A stretch of 64,000 bases of DNA from Channallabes apus (lineage: Eukaryota; Chordata; Actinopteri; Siluriformes; Clariidae). How positions within the stretch are numbered: the stretch's first letter is position 1; every line of letters begins with the position of its first letter. The position numbers and the translations under genes are program-made. Positions 21,751 to 35,336 of the stretch are shown piece after piece. The stretch covers positions 1,714,333 through 1,778,332 of the forward strand of contig CM060126.1 of assembly GCA_030522415.1 (NCBI GenBank), written 5' to 3'. Below the pieces are notes generated by a model, which saw nothing but the letters and a program-made list of their open reading frames with translations, was not told the origin of the DNA and ran no database searches.

Positions 21751-24700
21751 TGTATACAGTATGAGTAACGAATATGAAGAACGGTGGTGGGAGCATCATC
21801 TCCTCCTCATCACTGAGTTTTGGTCGAGTTGTTTTTTCAAGAAAATGCTGATTGATACTTTTTGAATTGCAGCTTGAAACCCTACATACTGTACTGTAAT
21901 GTGGTACAGTTTTTTTGGGGGGTGAATACTTATTCAAGGCACTATATGGGACATTTGTCAGGTGTGAACATCACAATTACAAATTCAAAGCCTAAGAGCT
22001 TTTCTAAGGAGCTAAAAACCAGTATTTCCAGTTACAGTTTTAGTGCTTAATCGTACGTCAGATTAAGATACTGGTTTTTATTTTTTTGTATAAAAAAAAA
22101 AAACATATTACACTGATGCGTTTCCACAACTTGCTAATGCTTCAAAGCGCAATGACGCAATGGTAAACAAATGCCTACGCATTCATATTCATCTGCAAGA
22201 TTTGCATAATTAGTGACTCGTGTCCTACAGTTTATTTAATAAAGAGAGCGTGGATTGTTGCAGGATTCAGTGCCTTAGCTTTATGCTGGAAAAAAATGCA
22301 GTGCTGTGATCAATTCGGCCAAAAGTCTCCCACGTCTTGTCTCTCGCTTTCACACACAGACACAGACACACACACACACACACACACACACAAAACAGAA
22401 AGCATCCAGCTGTGAACGAAGAGCCGAATTGATCTTTCAAAGGCAAATCTCAGTACAGATCAAACTCTCAGCGTGAGCCTCGGAGCGGCCCGTCGCTTTA
22501 AAGCCGAGCACGAGAGTCGCTGGGATTTCATAGCACGGCGTTAGCGCTAGCTGTCTTTACAAACAAAATAATTGGTCCCTGAGAAATACAAGGTCGAACT
22601 GGATCGTTAATAAAGCACAGGCTGAAGATCTACAATGGGAAAAAAAACGATTTGTTAATTATCTGTCAAACAAGAGGTCGGGCAAAAGAAAAGCTTCAAA
22701 AGAAATGCACCTGTCCTTTCAAAATAAAAGCCTCGGATCCCTGGATACACTGGGAGTGCAACTGCAAACGGGATGAAAGGATAGGAAAAAGAATGAAAAT
22801 CATTTTATTTGGAAATAGCTTTCTGGAAACCAGTAAGGCCATGGTTAAGATCGCAAAAACCTGTTGAAGCTACTGTTTTAAAATCTCCACATCCATACGG
22901 CTAATTAACAAGACAGGAGTAAAGTGGATAAATGTGGAACTTTCCCCGTGTACATACAGTATGAGCGTAACATTCACACATTAGACTGTTAAGATTTCAT
23001 CAAACGATATTCCAGAATTGTGAGTTGATTCAGTTCAGATTCAGTCGGTTTCTGCACCAATCAGACATCAGCGGTAAGATCAGCTTGAGTTAGATTATTT
23101 GTATCTGAATAAAATCAGAGAAGTCTGTGTTTTATTAAAGATCAATTTATTTCAAAGTAAAGATAAAGATCAAAGTATCAATTTGCTACTTAAATGCAGG
23201 TTCAGTTTGAGGATTCAGTGTAAGAATTCACTGTCGTTCAAATGTTTTTATGGGATGTTTGCTTTAAGCAACAAAATTTAAATCTTCAAAATGAATCTTC
23301 AAATTTACAATATTGTAAAATTCATCACAAAGTAGAAGAGTAAAAGTTTACTTTAATAGGAGGCATTTCTTATTAGTTACATAGAATATAATAAAAACAG
23401 TATACAGTTACACAATCAATTAATCAACCAAGAAACTTAAACAAAAAAAAAAATGAAAAGATATATATACAGATAAAATATTTAAAAATTAGCATAATAT
23501 TTGCTGCATTATTCAAGATTCAAAGAACTTTATTAATCCCAAAGGGAAATTATAAAGTATAGTTCCAGAAATAACTTTAAATTTGCATGAATATTTGTAA
23601 TAACTGATTTTAGAAAATAATAAAAATATATATGTATTACATATTTACTGTTTTTTTTAATAATCACTTTATCTTTGTGATTTTTTAAACAATGTATTTA
23701 TTTTCAAATAATATCTAAATAATAAACATTTCCCCCTTGAAATTATATAAATAAATATATAAATAAGCTTGTTGTGTTTCCAGAAATCCACAAAGCATGC
23801 TCTCCTCTGTTCTGAAGATGCTGAAAACCTTTAAGCCACAGCTCTGACACTGGAGACTCCTTCCTTATAACAGGAAGTTGCAGAAAACTTCAGCTCGTCA
23901 ACACTTCCTTCGTTTAATTCATGACTATTCGTGCGTTCACTGAACAAACTCCTGTGAATGAGACGTTGCTACAGAAATGATCAACGATATTCTAAAAAAA
24001 ATTACTCACCACCTTCTTACCAATGAGAGTCCGGAACTCATTATCATTAGTTCTAATTTTAACCTCGTCAGGAACGTGAATCAGGCAGCTTGAACTCTTA
24101 AAATCCTCATTTCCATGTGAACGCGAGTCCTCCGAGCATCTGATTCGAGCCTTGAAGTGACGGATTCCTGGCTGTCATCAGTTCCTCTGATTCACGCGAG
24201 CAATTAAAGAAATAAAGAATTTCAATTTGCGCTCTTTCTTCGTCTCCGGCTCTTGTTCAGTTTCTTCAGTCGGAGCACGCGTTCCCATTACTATGTAAAT
24301 CCCGCATCTGCGCAGTGCTGACGGATGTCTGTCTGTGATGAAGGAATAATTTAGTGTCAAATCCTGCGAAGGATGTCGGATTTAATTTATGGTGATTGAC
24401 TCAGTAAAAACGTGAATACCGGCTGCGGAATCTGTGAGCTCGAGAACGTCAATCATTCCACAGAAAGGCCTTCTTTCCTCCTCAGGAGACCTGCTTATTT
24501 CTTACATTTTCTCTTTAAGTTGCAGTTTGATTGCATCACGATAAAGTTTGCTGGAAGCCCTGATGTGGTGTAATGAGCTCAAATATGAATGTTACTGACG
24601 TCTGAAATCAAACTCCTGCGACAAAAAACACTTTGGATGGAAAAACGGGAGAAACTTTTTCCTGAATGTTCGTCACAACATTAAAAAATGTTTTTATGTC

Positions 24701-24762
24701 TAAATTCTACACAAATTTAAACTCACATATTTTACTTTAAGTTTGTGTGTGTGTGTGTGTTT
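21751..24762. other. intergenic with candidate conserved elements
   Basis: Contains (CA)n at about 22363-22393 and a repeat tail at 23516-23560. Stretches 22190-22320, 22420-22560 and 24110-24480 are mixed-composition, CpG-bearing and non-repetitive; the last includes TTACTATGTAAATCCCGC. No frame has family features. Possible conserved non-coding elements of the gene desert. Confidence 0.4.
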
Positions 24763-25800
24763 AAATTCAATTCAATAAAATTTTCTTTGCATACAGTAGC
24801 ACTTTCAATTGTCATTGTCACAAAGCAGCTTTACACAATCAAATGAAATGTGAGAAAATGTGTGTGAATCCGAATGATCAGATCGTCCCTGATGATGAAC
24901 GAGTCGAGGGTGACGGTGCTGAGGGAAAAACTCCCTGAGATGGTGATAGGAAGAAACCTTGAGAGGAACCAGACTGAACAGGGAACTCATCCTCATCTGG
25001 GTGATAACGGATAGCAGGGATTGATCTGCACTCATACTGTGTGTTAGGAGGCTGGAAGTTCAGTATAACAGGAGATGTGGAGAAGTTCATATGGAGTCCA
25101 GTTGGTTATTGGAGGATCAGGTAGACTGTAGGAAACTCCAGTCCTGAACTATCGAGCGACTGCAGTGAGCAGCTGTCTACATCAGCCGAGGACAGGACCG
25201 TCTTCGTGGTAAAGTATACTGAGATGTACAGTATAATAACCAATCACTTCACCATCAACAAACCTGAGTGATCAATGAGAGTGAGGAAGACAGCATCTAA
25301 ACATACCAGTTCACCATAATACTCTACGTCCATGAGTCCCCCAGATCTGCTCCTTTACCTTATGGCAAATCTATTTATAAAAATGCTTGGCTAAATAAAT
25401 AGGTTTTTAGCCTAGACTTAAACACTGAGACTGTGTCTGAGTCCCGAACACTATTTGGAAGACTATTCCATAATTTTGGGGCTTTGTAAAAAAAAAAAAA
25501 AAGAAAAAAAAAAAGGCTCCGCCCCCTGCTGTAGTTTTTATAACAAGCAGCCTGTCTAGCAGTTCACTCAGATACTACAGCGTGAGACCATTTAATGCTT
25601 TATACGTCAAAAGTAGTTTTTTTTAATCGATGTGAGATTTCACTGGGAGCCAAATGCAGTGTGCTGTGCTCGTATCTTCTGGTTCTAGTGAGGACTCTCG
25701 CTGCTGCATTCTGGACTAACTGAAGCTTGAACATCCAGACAGTAAAGCTGTGCCTCAATTGGTGCAGTTTTAAAAAAATCTCTGACATTTAAATGTCTTT
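24763..25800. repeat. long dispersed repeat, copy A
   Basis: Starts at 'attcaattcaataaaatttt' and continues through 'aaagcagctttacacaatcaaa', 'aaaaactccctgagatggtg', 'aggaagaaaccttgagaggaaccagac' and 'ctcatcctcatctgggtgata'. The same ordered blocks occur at 42819-43480. The reverse complement of its start ('gctgctttacgacaatgactg') is also at about 33739-33795. Likely a non-autonomous retroposon family; no coding region seen. Confidence 0.75.
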
Positions 25801-25912
25801 AAATAATTGGTTGAAACTTTCCTTTTATTTTTGTTGTGTTAAGTTAGTTAGCACAACTTGCTGTAAAGGTGTGTACCTAAATCCTCACCATTTTCAAGTC
25901 CATTGTGACCAT

Positions 25913-26279
25913 AATTAGCATATTGTGATAAAGTTCATTATTTTCTGTAATGTACTGATAAACATTAGACTTTCATATATTTTAGATTCATTACACACAA
26001 ACTGAAGTTGTTCAAGCCTTTTATTGTTTTAATATTGATGATTGTGGCATACAGCTCATGAAAACCCCAAATCCCTATCTCAAAACATTAGCATATCATG
26101 AAAAGGTTCTCTAAACGAGCTATTAACCTAATCATCTGAATCAACTAATTAACTCTAAACACCTGCAAAAGATTCCTGAGGCTTTTAAAAACTCCCAGCC
26201 TGAGTCTAATGTTTATCAGTACATTACAGAAAATAATGAACTTTATCACAATATGCTAATTTTTTGAGAAGGACCTGTA
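25913..26279. mobile_element. Tc1-type MITE with long inverted repeats
   Basis: 25914-25972 and 26203-26261 are near-perfect inverted repeats of about 58 bp (AATTAGCATATTGTGATAAA ... at the left, its inverse at the right). The right end continues to GAAGGACCTGTA; the left terminus is eroded. The spacer is non-coding and resembles the subterminal region of the Tc1 family seen at 35735-44320. Confidence 0.8.
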
Positions 26280-26529
26280 CTATACTGTAGGTGTTGGAGA
26301 CCAGGGTACCATGTGTGGATGAAGTAAGAATGATTCCGGTGGTGCCTGAGTGACTATGGCAGTTGAAAAGTGTTGGCATGGTCAAGGTTGGCGGCCTATA
26401 CAGTACATTAGGCTTTCAAGGGGCCCAAAATCTCTAGCATCACCCCTGGTTGGAGAATCCAGAGGTTTTATACTAAGAGCCACACTGGGCTGATGGCAGA
26501 GGCAGACAAAGTTGACAAATCATGTACTT

Positions 26530-26940
26530 TGCGAAAAATGTGACAAATCCCAGGTAAATCATTCCTCAAGTAAAAGTAGAAGTCCTCCATTTACATTTGT
26601 ACTTGAGTTAAAGTACCAAAACACTCATCTTTAAATTTCATCAAAAGTTTCACAATTACTTTCATTAGTTCCATGTGGCCTTTAAGTCACAATAAAATCT
26701 CTCTCTCCCTTGATATGTTTGCTTTACATACTGTACTACACACCTCTGTGGTTATTGTATGTAACTTGACACGATGCAGAAATGTAGTGAAGTAGAAAGT
26801 ACAGTACAAGGAATTTGTTGTTGGATGTAGTGGAGTAAAAGTAAATAAAATCTACTAATAAACCTACTCAAGATAAATACAGATACATGAAAACTCTACT
26901 TAAGTTAAATAATGAAGTAAATGTATTTAGTTATCTTCCT
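26530..26940. mobile_element. hAT-like MITE remnant
   Basis: Both ends carry the 'ctcaagtaaaagtagaagt' / 'gtggagtaaaagtaaataaa' / 'actacttaagttaaataatgaagt' type motifs in opposite sense, as in the element at 19482-20118. No coding sequence. Ends approximate. Confidence 0.45.
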
Positions 26941-28527
26941 CTCTCTACTTCCCAATCAAAAAAAGTCCTCATTAAAACATTTTTAGGAAGATAAAGACAA
27001 TCAACTGTCCGATTAATCCATTTCTACAGTATGGGTATCCCAATAATTTAAGTGTGTACCAATGAACATTAAACTCCTGATAGATTCCAGATATTTAGAA
27101 GAAAATAACAAGCATTCATATGGAATGTGTTTTCTTTAAGGGTATTTTGGATATGTAAGAATTTTAATTTTCCAAAAATAAGTTAGTATGAGTCTTTTTT
27201 GATGGAAAACATTTTTGGTGTTTTGGAAATTGTAACCCCTTGGTTATGTAGAAACCTATTTTTCTGTCAGCTTCCAAATAAAACTCTTTGAAAAAGCTAA
27301 AAAGCATTTGGTTCTAAGAGTGTGCCAAGTCCTGAGAAGCAATGAATGAATGAAAAGAGCTCTTTATGGGTTCTTTAGAGGTTCGTCATTGTTCAGAAAC
27401 TGTTCTGCTTTAGAACCTTTTAATAAAAACATGGCTGGAGGGGTCCCACAGAACCCTTGTTGATTTGCAGAATCCTGATTCAGAATGTTTTATTGTCAGG
27501 TTCCAAGAAAAAACCCCAAGAAACACAATGAGCTCCCAAAGAACCAACAAAGAACCTTTATTGTTAATACTGTAACACGTATTGAGAAGATGTCCAGGTA
27601 ATACTGTACACACACTGTAGACCTAAAAAAAACAGGGTTGTTCATGGGTTCTTTATTAATTCATTAAGTCTAAAGGTTAATCCTTATAGTGTTCAGAGAG
27701 GTGAACCCATGGAGAACCCATAAGACATTTAGACATTTTTTTTCCGTTCTGAAGGAACTTTTACAAGCTCTTGCCACTTCACACATTGTGTAACTGTGAG
27801 GATTTACTTGTGTAACTTCTTTTTCTTTCCTGTAAAACCTGACCTGTTTTACAGCGCTGGCCCTCTGGCAGTTGTGGTATTATTATTATTTTTTACTATT
27901 ATTATTTTCATCTCAGTTTCCTCCACAGCATCGATCTATTTGTGTCTCCTTTGTGTTTACTAGGTCACTTCACCGGTAAAGGCTCGGGCTTGTTGTCCCG
28001 TCTTGGGATATCACACTCGACGATAAAATATATACAGCGTGGTGCAAAAGGCACACTCAGAGACAGCTGTTTATAGATCGCTCATGATGGGAATAACACC
28101 AAAAAAACCCAGTTCTCGTCTATTTTCCTTTCCTCTGTGATCCCAGAACGGCAGGAGCATCGGGTCCCGTAAAGAGACAAACGAGCTGCCGGTGCGAATG
28201 CCTTCCTGCTGCCTAATTCCTTTAATTCCCCTTTGAGTAACTCACTCCAGGCTATATATCATCATTTCAGAAGAGAAAGAGAAAACCTTGTAAATCTTGG
28301 CAGATGTATTAAGAAGTAAAATAAATACAGTATCCTAATGTTATAAAGATTTCTATGGAGACATTTTTCTTGTGCAGTTCTTAAAATTCAGACCATAGAT
28401 TTTATGTTTTACTTTATTAAATCAAAGAAAATGTGTTGTACGATCTCTCTCTCTCTCTCTCTCTCTCCCTCTCTCTCTCCTTCTCTTTTTTTTATGTTTT
28501 TTTTAAATATATGTAATATCCTTTTAA
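26941..28527. other. intergenic
   Basis: 26990-27760 is AT-rich with recurrent 'ggttctttagaggttc', 'aaccctt', 'agaacc' motifs suggesting an old degenerate repeat. 27950-28260 is more complex and CpG-bearing (candidate conserved non-coding). A (CT)n run lies at about 28446-28484. No gene recognised. Confidence 0.4.
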
Positions 28528-28699
28528 CGAGGGCCATTCAAGTCAAACTGAGACTGTGATTAAACTCCTGAAGAACAAAGGAGTAAAAACAGGCGATTGA
28601 CATTTACACAAGTCTTCAGGGACAATAAGGCGATGAGACTCTTATCCACAGTAAACCATTTAAATGATACAAACTTAGCCATTATTTGTTTACCTGTTT

Positions 28700-29165
28700 T
28701 TTTTTTAATAAACATATATAGAGCTCACGAGTGTGCAGTATAAACTGGCCTTTTTTTTTTTCAGCACAAAAATAAGCTGAATGATGCACAAATGATGATC
28801 TGAATTTTAGTTAATTTTAACCACCTTCCCCAAACACGACTGAGCAAAAATATTGAAACTGGGTCACAAAGGCAAAGAAATTGCACAAATACTGTACACG
28901 CCATCACATGTTTCTGTGGTTGTTTTTGGTTGTTTCTATGACCAAAATAATAATAATAATAATAACATGCTCATTTTATGAGGCCTATATTTTGCAACTT
29001 CGCAACCCATATTCCGGAATTGGTAAAATGTACAGGTTATAGAAGTAATGAAAACTTTGACCTGACAAACCCGAAAACCCAAATACAGTACACAGTTTGA
29101 AGTCTGAAGGCTCCTCGGTAACACACACCGGAGAGACTTCTACAGTATATAAGCACATATATATT
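28700..29165. repeat. dispersed repeat, copy B, nested in mariner relic
   Basis: Similar to 15605-16050 throughout. Because the neighbouring mariner copy at 7451 lacks it, it entered the mariner after that element had inserted. Includes (ATA)n at about 28945-28965. Not identified. Confidence 0.65.
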
Positions 29166-29498
29166 TTTAATCGTCATTGTCCTGTGCCGCCATGTATCTG
29201 TGCCGCTTGGGTTTTAAAGGTTTTAAAGAAGGATGTACTGTAGGTCTGTGAATGACGATCCCGGCTCAGGTGGCTCGGAGATCACTGCAGTCGTTCCTGT
29301 GAAACTTCAGCGAGTGGAACGCCTGATCTTTAAAAATTCATGTCTGAAGAGACGCATCTGTGTGTACAGTATGTGTGAACTGTCCATACACTATACTGGG
29401 AATTATTGCCACAACCCCTGTAGAGTCCTGACCTCCCGTAAAGACATTTCCACATGTTTGGGCTGTAAAGGAGTTCCTGGGAGGCCGCCGTTTCAGAC

Positions 29499-30019
29499 TA
29501 GTGATGGGAAGTTTGGGATCATTTTAGTGACTTAGTTCTTTGAATCTTGTTCATCAAAATGAACAAATCTTTTTTGAGTAATTTAGTTAATTACGTTCTT
29601 TTGATCAGAAATAAAATGTTACATTTTTAATAAACAGACCACCAACACGTCTACATACATAAATACTCACCTCTCGTTCGTTCTCTTGTCACGTGACTCT
29701 CATAGACGCTATGCAGTGAATTACACAGGAAACAGAATTGAGCGGTTCTTCTCATAGGTGTTCTAGTCCGAGTCGTTTATTCTTTTGAATCTACTGCACT
29801 GCATAGAGTCTATGGGAGTCACGTGACAAAGGAACGAACGACTCGGACTAGAAGACTCAAAGGTAACTATTCATTTGTGTTTCCTTTGCATAACCTACAG
29901 AGATGCTTTGCACATTCAGTAGAAAATTAACAAATCACTCTCTGAGACGACTCGTTCTTCTGAGTCACGTTAAAGATTTGTTTAAAAATAACGAATCGCT
30001 CATGAACGACCCATCACTA
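29499..30019. mobile_element. hAT MITE with palindromic interior
   Basis: 521 bp, left end TAGTGATGGGAAGTT, right end inverted TAGTGATGGGTCGTTC. Flanked by TTTCAGAC (29491-29498) and CTTCAGAT (30020-30027). The related empty site in the mariner copy near 7738 reads CTTCAGAC, so each flank differs from it by one base: an 8 bp duplication as expected of hAT. The interior has long inverted arms around 'tcacgtgactctcatagac' and 'gtctatgggagtcacgtga'. No coding capacity. Confidence 0.85.
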
Positions 30020-30119
30020 CTTCAGATGTTAAGCAGACAGTCCGATCATGGACTTTCTACCTGTGCTGTGTTATCCTGGCGCAATCAGAAGTCCCGCTTT
30101 AACTTGAACACTCCTCGTA

Positions 30120-30452
30120 TTGTAATTGTTTTTATATGGTTCGTCATGCGACGCATTTCCTTGTAGTTTTTTAAATAAGCTTGACTTTACCTGTGTTTAA
30201 AATGTTTCCTAATATTTACGCTCCACGCACAGAAACGTAATCAGTAGAACACGTCACGTATTGTTGCTCCGGACAGGAAGTGTGTCTAAGAGCTAATAAT
30301 AATTCACCGTTTTGTGCTTGTCATGTGTTTGTGCATTGGCAATGTGTTTCACATTTTTCTCCATCTGCTCACTTCTGATTTATTCTGCGTGTGTGAATGA
30401 AACCCAACGTCTTTCCACTTCTGATGAGGCGTTTCAGAAAGGCAAAAAGGGA

Positions 30453-30492
<40 letters not shown>

Positions 30493-31528
30493 TATGTCTG
30501 GTTTCGTCTCTACATGTCTGCTGGAGACAGAAGTGATTGAGAGCAATCGTGTCTAGTCGATACGGCCCACTGATATCATCTCCTGATCAGTTTCAAAGAG
30601 CAGAATTCCTTCGCAATTTTCTCTAGCGCGCGTCCATGTGATTGCGTTCTCGACGTGGCTGAAGTCATAGTCTAAAAGATGTGATTTTATGCTGAGGACA
30701 AAGTACTGTAAAACTTCTACTGTAAAAATTCAAAGTGAAAATATAAGTGTTAGAAATAGACTTTGTGTAAATTCTAAAAATAAAACATTGTTTCAGGAGA
30801 GTATTTTAACATTCACTCGCATTTTCACACAAAACTGCAAAATAAATAAATAAATAAACAAATGGATGCAATATTGTAATTTCATTTAACAATACTCTAT
30901 TATGTTTTAATTCACTTTACATGTTTAATTCACTTTGAATCGTATTTAGGCTTTCAGACGGGTCTCCATTTGCTGGAGCATAAACAAGTCAAATAGGTTT
31001 TCCCCCTAATGTGACCTCATTTAAGAAGAACTATGCTGTTCTCTAGAGGAGGCGTGGCTCAGCATGAGCTCATTTACATATATGTAGACACTGAAAACGC
31101 ACATTTGAAATTTAACAAATTAAAAAAATTCGGGTTCTTCTGAGGGATATTTCAGCTTGAACATTAACACACAAACATGTGGGGCGACCTGTCTTTCATT
31201 CTTAGAAATATGAAATATGAGACCTTTAATTAATAAAATAATTATCTCCAATAAATACCAGCGAGTTTGTGTAACAGTAATTTTCTGCAATAACTACAGG
31301 TGTATAAAAGACACACGTTCATGACAAAAAGGAATGAAACACTTTGTATTGCGCTGTGATCTATACATATAATAAAACTGTAAAGTGGGCGTGGCTGTAC
31401 ATTGAACATATGTGTAAAAACTTATTTGTGGGGACGTACAATATAGAACACAAGATGGTTTTTGGAAATTTTTTCAGTTTCTGCAAAATCGTAGTTTATT
31501 GTGTTGTCTCATATAAAAAGTAAAACAG

Positions 31529-31566
<38 letters not shown>

Positions 31567-34500
31567 CTCCTCTTCTCACCTTATTTTTCTTCAAAGGTCA
31601 TCCACCAGCAGTAAACTCAAGCACTTCATTAAAACACCATCGGATCAGAGAGAAGGAGCTCCGCTGTGCGGTGGAGGTCTGCAGATTGTTCACATACTCA
31701 GTGCTGCTTCTTCGTCCGCGCCAGCTGTGAAGGCAATTATCCTTCCATGACTTCGGTACACTCGTCCGTGGGTGTTATCAATTTTGCATCAGTAGGCGCG
31801 TAGCCTTTGAGACACAGAGTAATCATTTGTTCGGGGATTTTCGCCCTCAGCGGCAGCGGTGTGATTACTTTTGTCTGGCTGTGCCTTTATACGCAGATGA
31901 CGAGGCGTTATCCTGATTGGCTAGACTGGAGATAGACGCGGCTTTTCATATGAACAATGTCTCAGGAATCCCTGTGACGAGCGACGCACAGATCTGACAG
32001 TCTCTATCACAGGTTTATGATGATGCACTCGATTCTACAGTAACAGCTCGTAAGTAAACATTATTGGTGATGTAATGATGTTTTACATAAAGTTCCTGTT
32101 TATGAAGGAGTCTCCAGTGTCGGTGCTTTGTAACACTCAGAGGTATCTTTAACACTCTGGGGTTTTCTAATTACGAAGAATATGCTGTTCTTTCATAAAT
32201 ACAAATTGTAACGTGGAATAATGGGGAAATGTGCTTATTGTGGATTGTTGTAGGAAGTAGTTTCATTTGGTGCAGTATCTGTGACTTCATCACTCCACCC
32301 CAATCTGTGATTATTTTGAGTTTTATTCCTCAATCAAATGCTATCAATAATTTTAAAAAAAAACTGTTCAGTGCAGTGAGATGTGGGGTGCCAATACTTT
32401 GACGTACAGTATGTCGAATGTATGTAGAAACAATTTGTAGAATTTTTAGAAATAGGTAAAATGTTAAATCTAAAAATTTGCTGAACTTTAATGTAATCAG
32501 TGATATTATTATTATTATTATTATTATTATTTGAGGTTGAAGTCCACCTACGTGTACGTGTGTGTTTCTGTACAGCAGAACTCTCTGTCTAACTTATTAA
32601 TAGACAGAAATGACATTCTGTAAGGTTGAGTATCTGACGCCTTGTTTACACTAAGTTGTCCTTCTTTGGTGCTCAGACAAATACACTCCCTGTTCGGTAA
32701 TCGGAGAGAGAATCACAGATGAGAAATGGAAAAAGTAGATCAGATAAAGATGAAGTTTCGTCTTAAAACGACTCCAGCGTGTTAAAATTCACTTATACAG
32801 TGGTTACTCAATCGGAATAACCATCCCGCCGCGCATACCGCCGTTTAAAGGCAACAGCGGCCAAAATAAATCAGTTGCATTTCAAAGTCGTTCGTAAAAT
32901 GGCCGCCAGGTGGCGCAAAGTGACATTTTCATTCATCGCAGTAAATACAACAGTGATGGTAATTTCCACAACAAACATGAAAAATCTGAACCAGAGCTAT
33001 TGATGTGTACTGTACAATAATGAGTAAAAAAAAAAAGATTTATTAACTGAAATAAATGACCATATTTTTCAAGATAATTTTCAAGCCCCACTCATCAAAC
33101 AAAATTATAACGAAATCGGCCAAGTTTACTATTTATTTAAATATAAATTTCTAAACCAATAAGATCAAATAACACCAAGTTATTATTATAACTCCACTTC
33201 AGCGCTGTTATTTCAGACAAAGTGAAAATATGAACTAATCCCAGTCAAAATATTCACTTTATCTTTTCTAATTAATATCTATTGGTGCAGGTGTTTGTTT
33301 ACATTGAGACAGTAGCGCATTAGTAGATTATTATACAGTAGATTATTAAATCCACCACATAACTGTTCATAACATCACTTTTACTCAACATTTAGATTCA
33401 CTGATGCTGCAGATTAAACTACAGACAGAGATCTGAGGACTGCAGGAGATTCAGTATATTCTGTCCAGCCAGTTTTGTGTGATAAAATTATACTGTGATA
33501 GACATTTTTATAGTGATTATGCGTGTGTGTGTGGGGGCGGTTGTCAATCTGTACTGGGAGGGCATTTTAGCACATAACACTGGGCTCTCAGTTCGGGTAT
33601 TTTACATGCATGTAATAATACTGCAAGAAACATGCATACGTCGCCCTCGGCTTGCTCATCAGGGACAATAGGATCTGAAAATATTTCATACATACACATT
33701 TTATACAAATTTCCATAATTTTCTTTTGATTCTTTAAAGCTGCTTTACGACAATGACTGTTGTTAAAACGGTATACAAATCAAATTGACTTGACATGCTG
33801 TACATAATGTCATTTTGGTTTGGTTCAGCAGACATTATCACCCATTAAGCTGTAGAGAAAGAGGCGTGGCTAACCGTCATAGCTTTCCTTGCATGTGAAT
33901 TTATGCAAATCAGCTGAATTATGAGAGATTTCCAAGGAATAGGGAGTGAAATCCGTCCCTGCACCAGCTCACTTTCATTAAAATAAAGTTCGAAAAGTGG
34001 AACATTTTATTCCCGTAGTGAGCTCGGCGTTCTAACATCCGTTCCACCGGGTCCTGAAGAGTTCAGTAAGTGACAGTGACACACTTCATGGTGAGTGACG
34101 ATCTGCAGCAGATTCACTCTTTCTAGCTGACAGCAGACATTCAGCAGGAGCATTTCTCCTCAGGTAATTTGTCTACCTGCTTCGCTGCACCGAATAAATG
34201 AATCGCTGATGGAGCTCGGGTGGAGAAGTTCACCTTAAATATCAACACTCGCGCTCTGTTCGCTCGCAGGATGTCTCTTTAGATTTGATGACACTACGGT
34301 TATGAAATTCACTCAAATGGCAAATCGATCAGACTCCATTCCAATAGACAGGGTGGATATCTTACTGTTTTTTTTTTTTTTTTTGCACACATTTCAACCA
34401 GAAGTAAAGTTCTAGCATTTTAACCTGTGATGGGAAGCTCAATCGATGTCAGTTTTCATTAAGTCCTCATTCTGGATTGTATTCCACACGTACCACACGC

Positions 34501-35227
34501 TGAGACGCGACTCAACACCAAGCGTCCAGTCGTCTCGACTCCGCAGTTCGTGACAGATCCATGAACGCGAGCGCGCGCTTCTCCCGTACAGTCTGTTTAA
34601 GATACAAATTTGTGCTTTCTTCTCTCCTTTCTCCAAAAAGCAAAAAGAGAAACACGCACACGGGCACGATAAACACTTTTTATGACCTTAAATAATTTAA
34701 GATTTTTCTCAAACAAAAAAGAAAAGATAGATAGACAACAAATCTGCGATCATTTTGTTATTGTACTTAGAGAAGACACGTCCTTGAGGGCGCTAGTGAG
34801 CTTCTGAATTATTCACGTTGCATGAGTTTTTTTTTTAAAAAGCTGTCATGAATTCTTTTTTTCCCCCCAAATGCAAAGCAGAGCCTGAGGGTGAAATGTG
34901 TTATTTAACTGTTCCATCAGTCTCGCTTTCCAAGAAAGGCACGGCATCAGAGACAGACGTAAATAAACATCGATACAAATGTATAAATTAAACATAACGA
35001 CTCGATCAGTTCAGCTAATCATGACTAGCATGGCCGCCTGTCTGACGATTTATTATCTGGGATTTAAAGTAACCGTGATGAGTCAACTCTCAGTCGTCAT
35101 TGTTTTTATGCATCTATTAAATCTCTTTTATATGTATTTTTTATGTACCACTTCTCTCTGTGTTGTTTTGTAGTGATTATATGTTTGTACATTAATATTT
35201 TATAAAATGAATCATTCATGTGTTGGG
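30120..35227. other. gene desert stretch
   Basis: About 5 kb without a recognised gene. (GA)n at 30460-30488, (ATT)n at 31531-31566 and 32503-32530. 31600-31990 is notably complex and CpG-bearing (for example GCATCAGTAGGCGCGTAGCC, GTAATCATTTGTTCGGGGAT) and 33870-34330 is similar; both are candidates for conserved enhancers. 33736-33795 is a short tail of the repeat family at 24763 and 42819. Confidence 0.45.
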
Positions 35228-35302
35228 AACGGCGGCTCAGCGGCTCAGCAGTTACCACTGTTGCCTCGCCCCTCGGGGTTTGGGGTTAGAATCTCACCTC
35301 TG

Positions 35303-35336
<34 letters not shown>

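Larger units (their letters stand above)
28528..30119 (+). mobile_element. mariner relic split by two nested insertions
   Basis: Second copy of the family at 7451-7925. Left end ACGAGGGCCATTCAAGTCAA at 28527, right end inverted TACGAGGAGTGTTCAAGTTA at about 30119. Around 29245-29335 it encodes NDDPGSGGSEITAVVPVKLQ then RVERLIF, similar to the linker of mariner transposases. It is interrupted by the repeat at about 28650-29215 and by a hAT MITE at 29499-30019. The host sequence resumes on the other side ('gcagacagtccgatcatgg', 'ctttctacct') as in the 7.7-kb copy. Confidence 0.7.
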
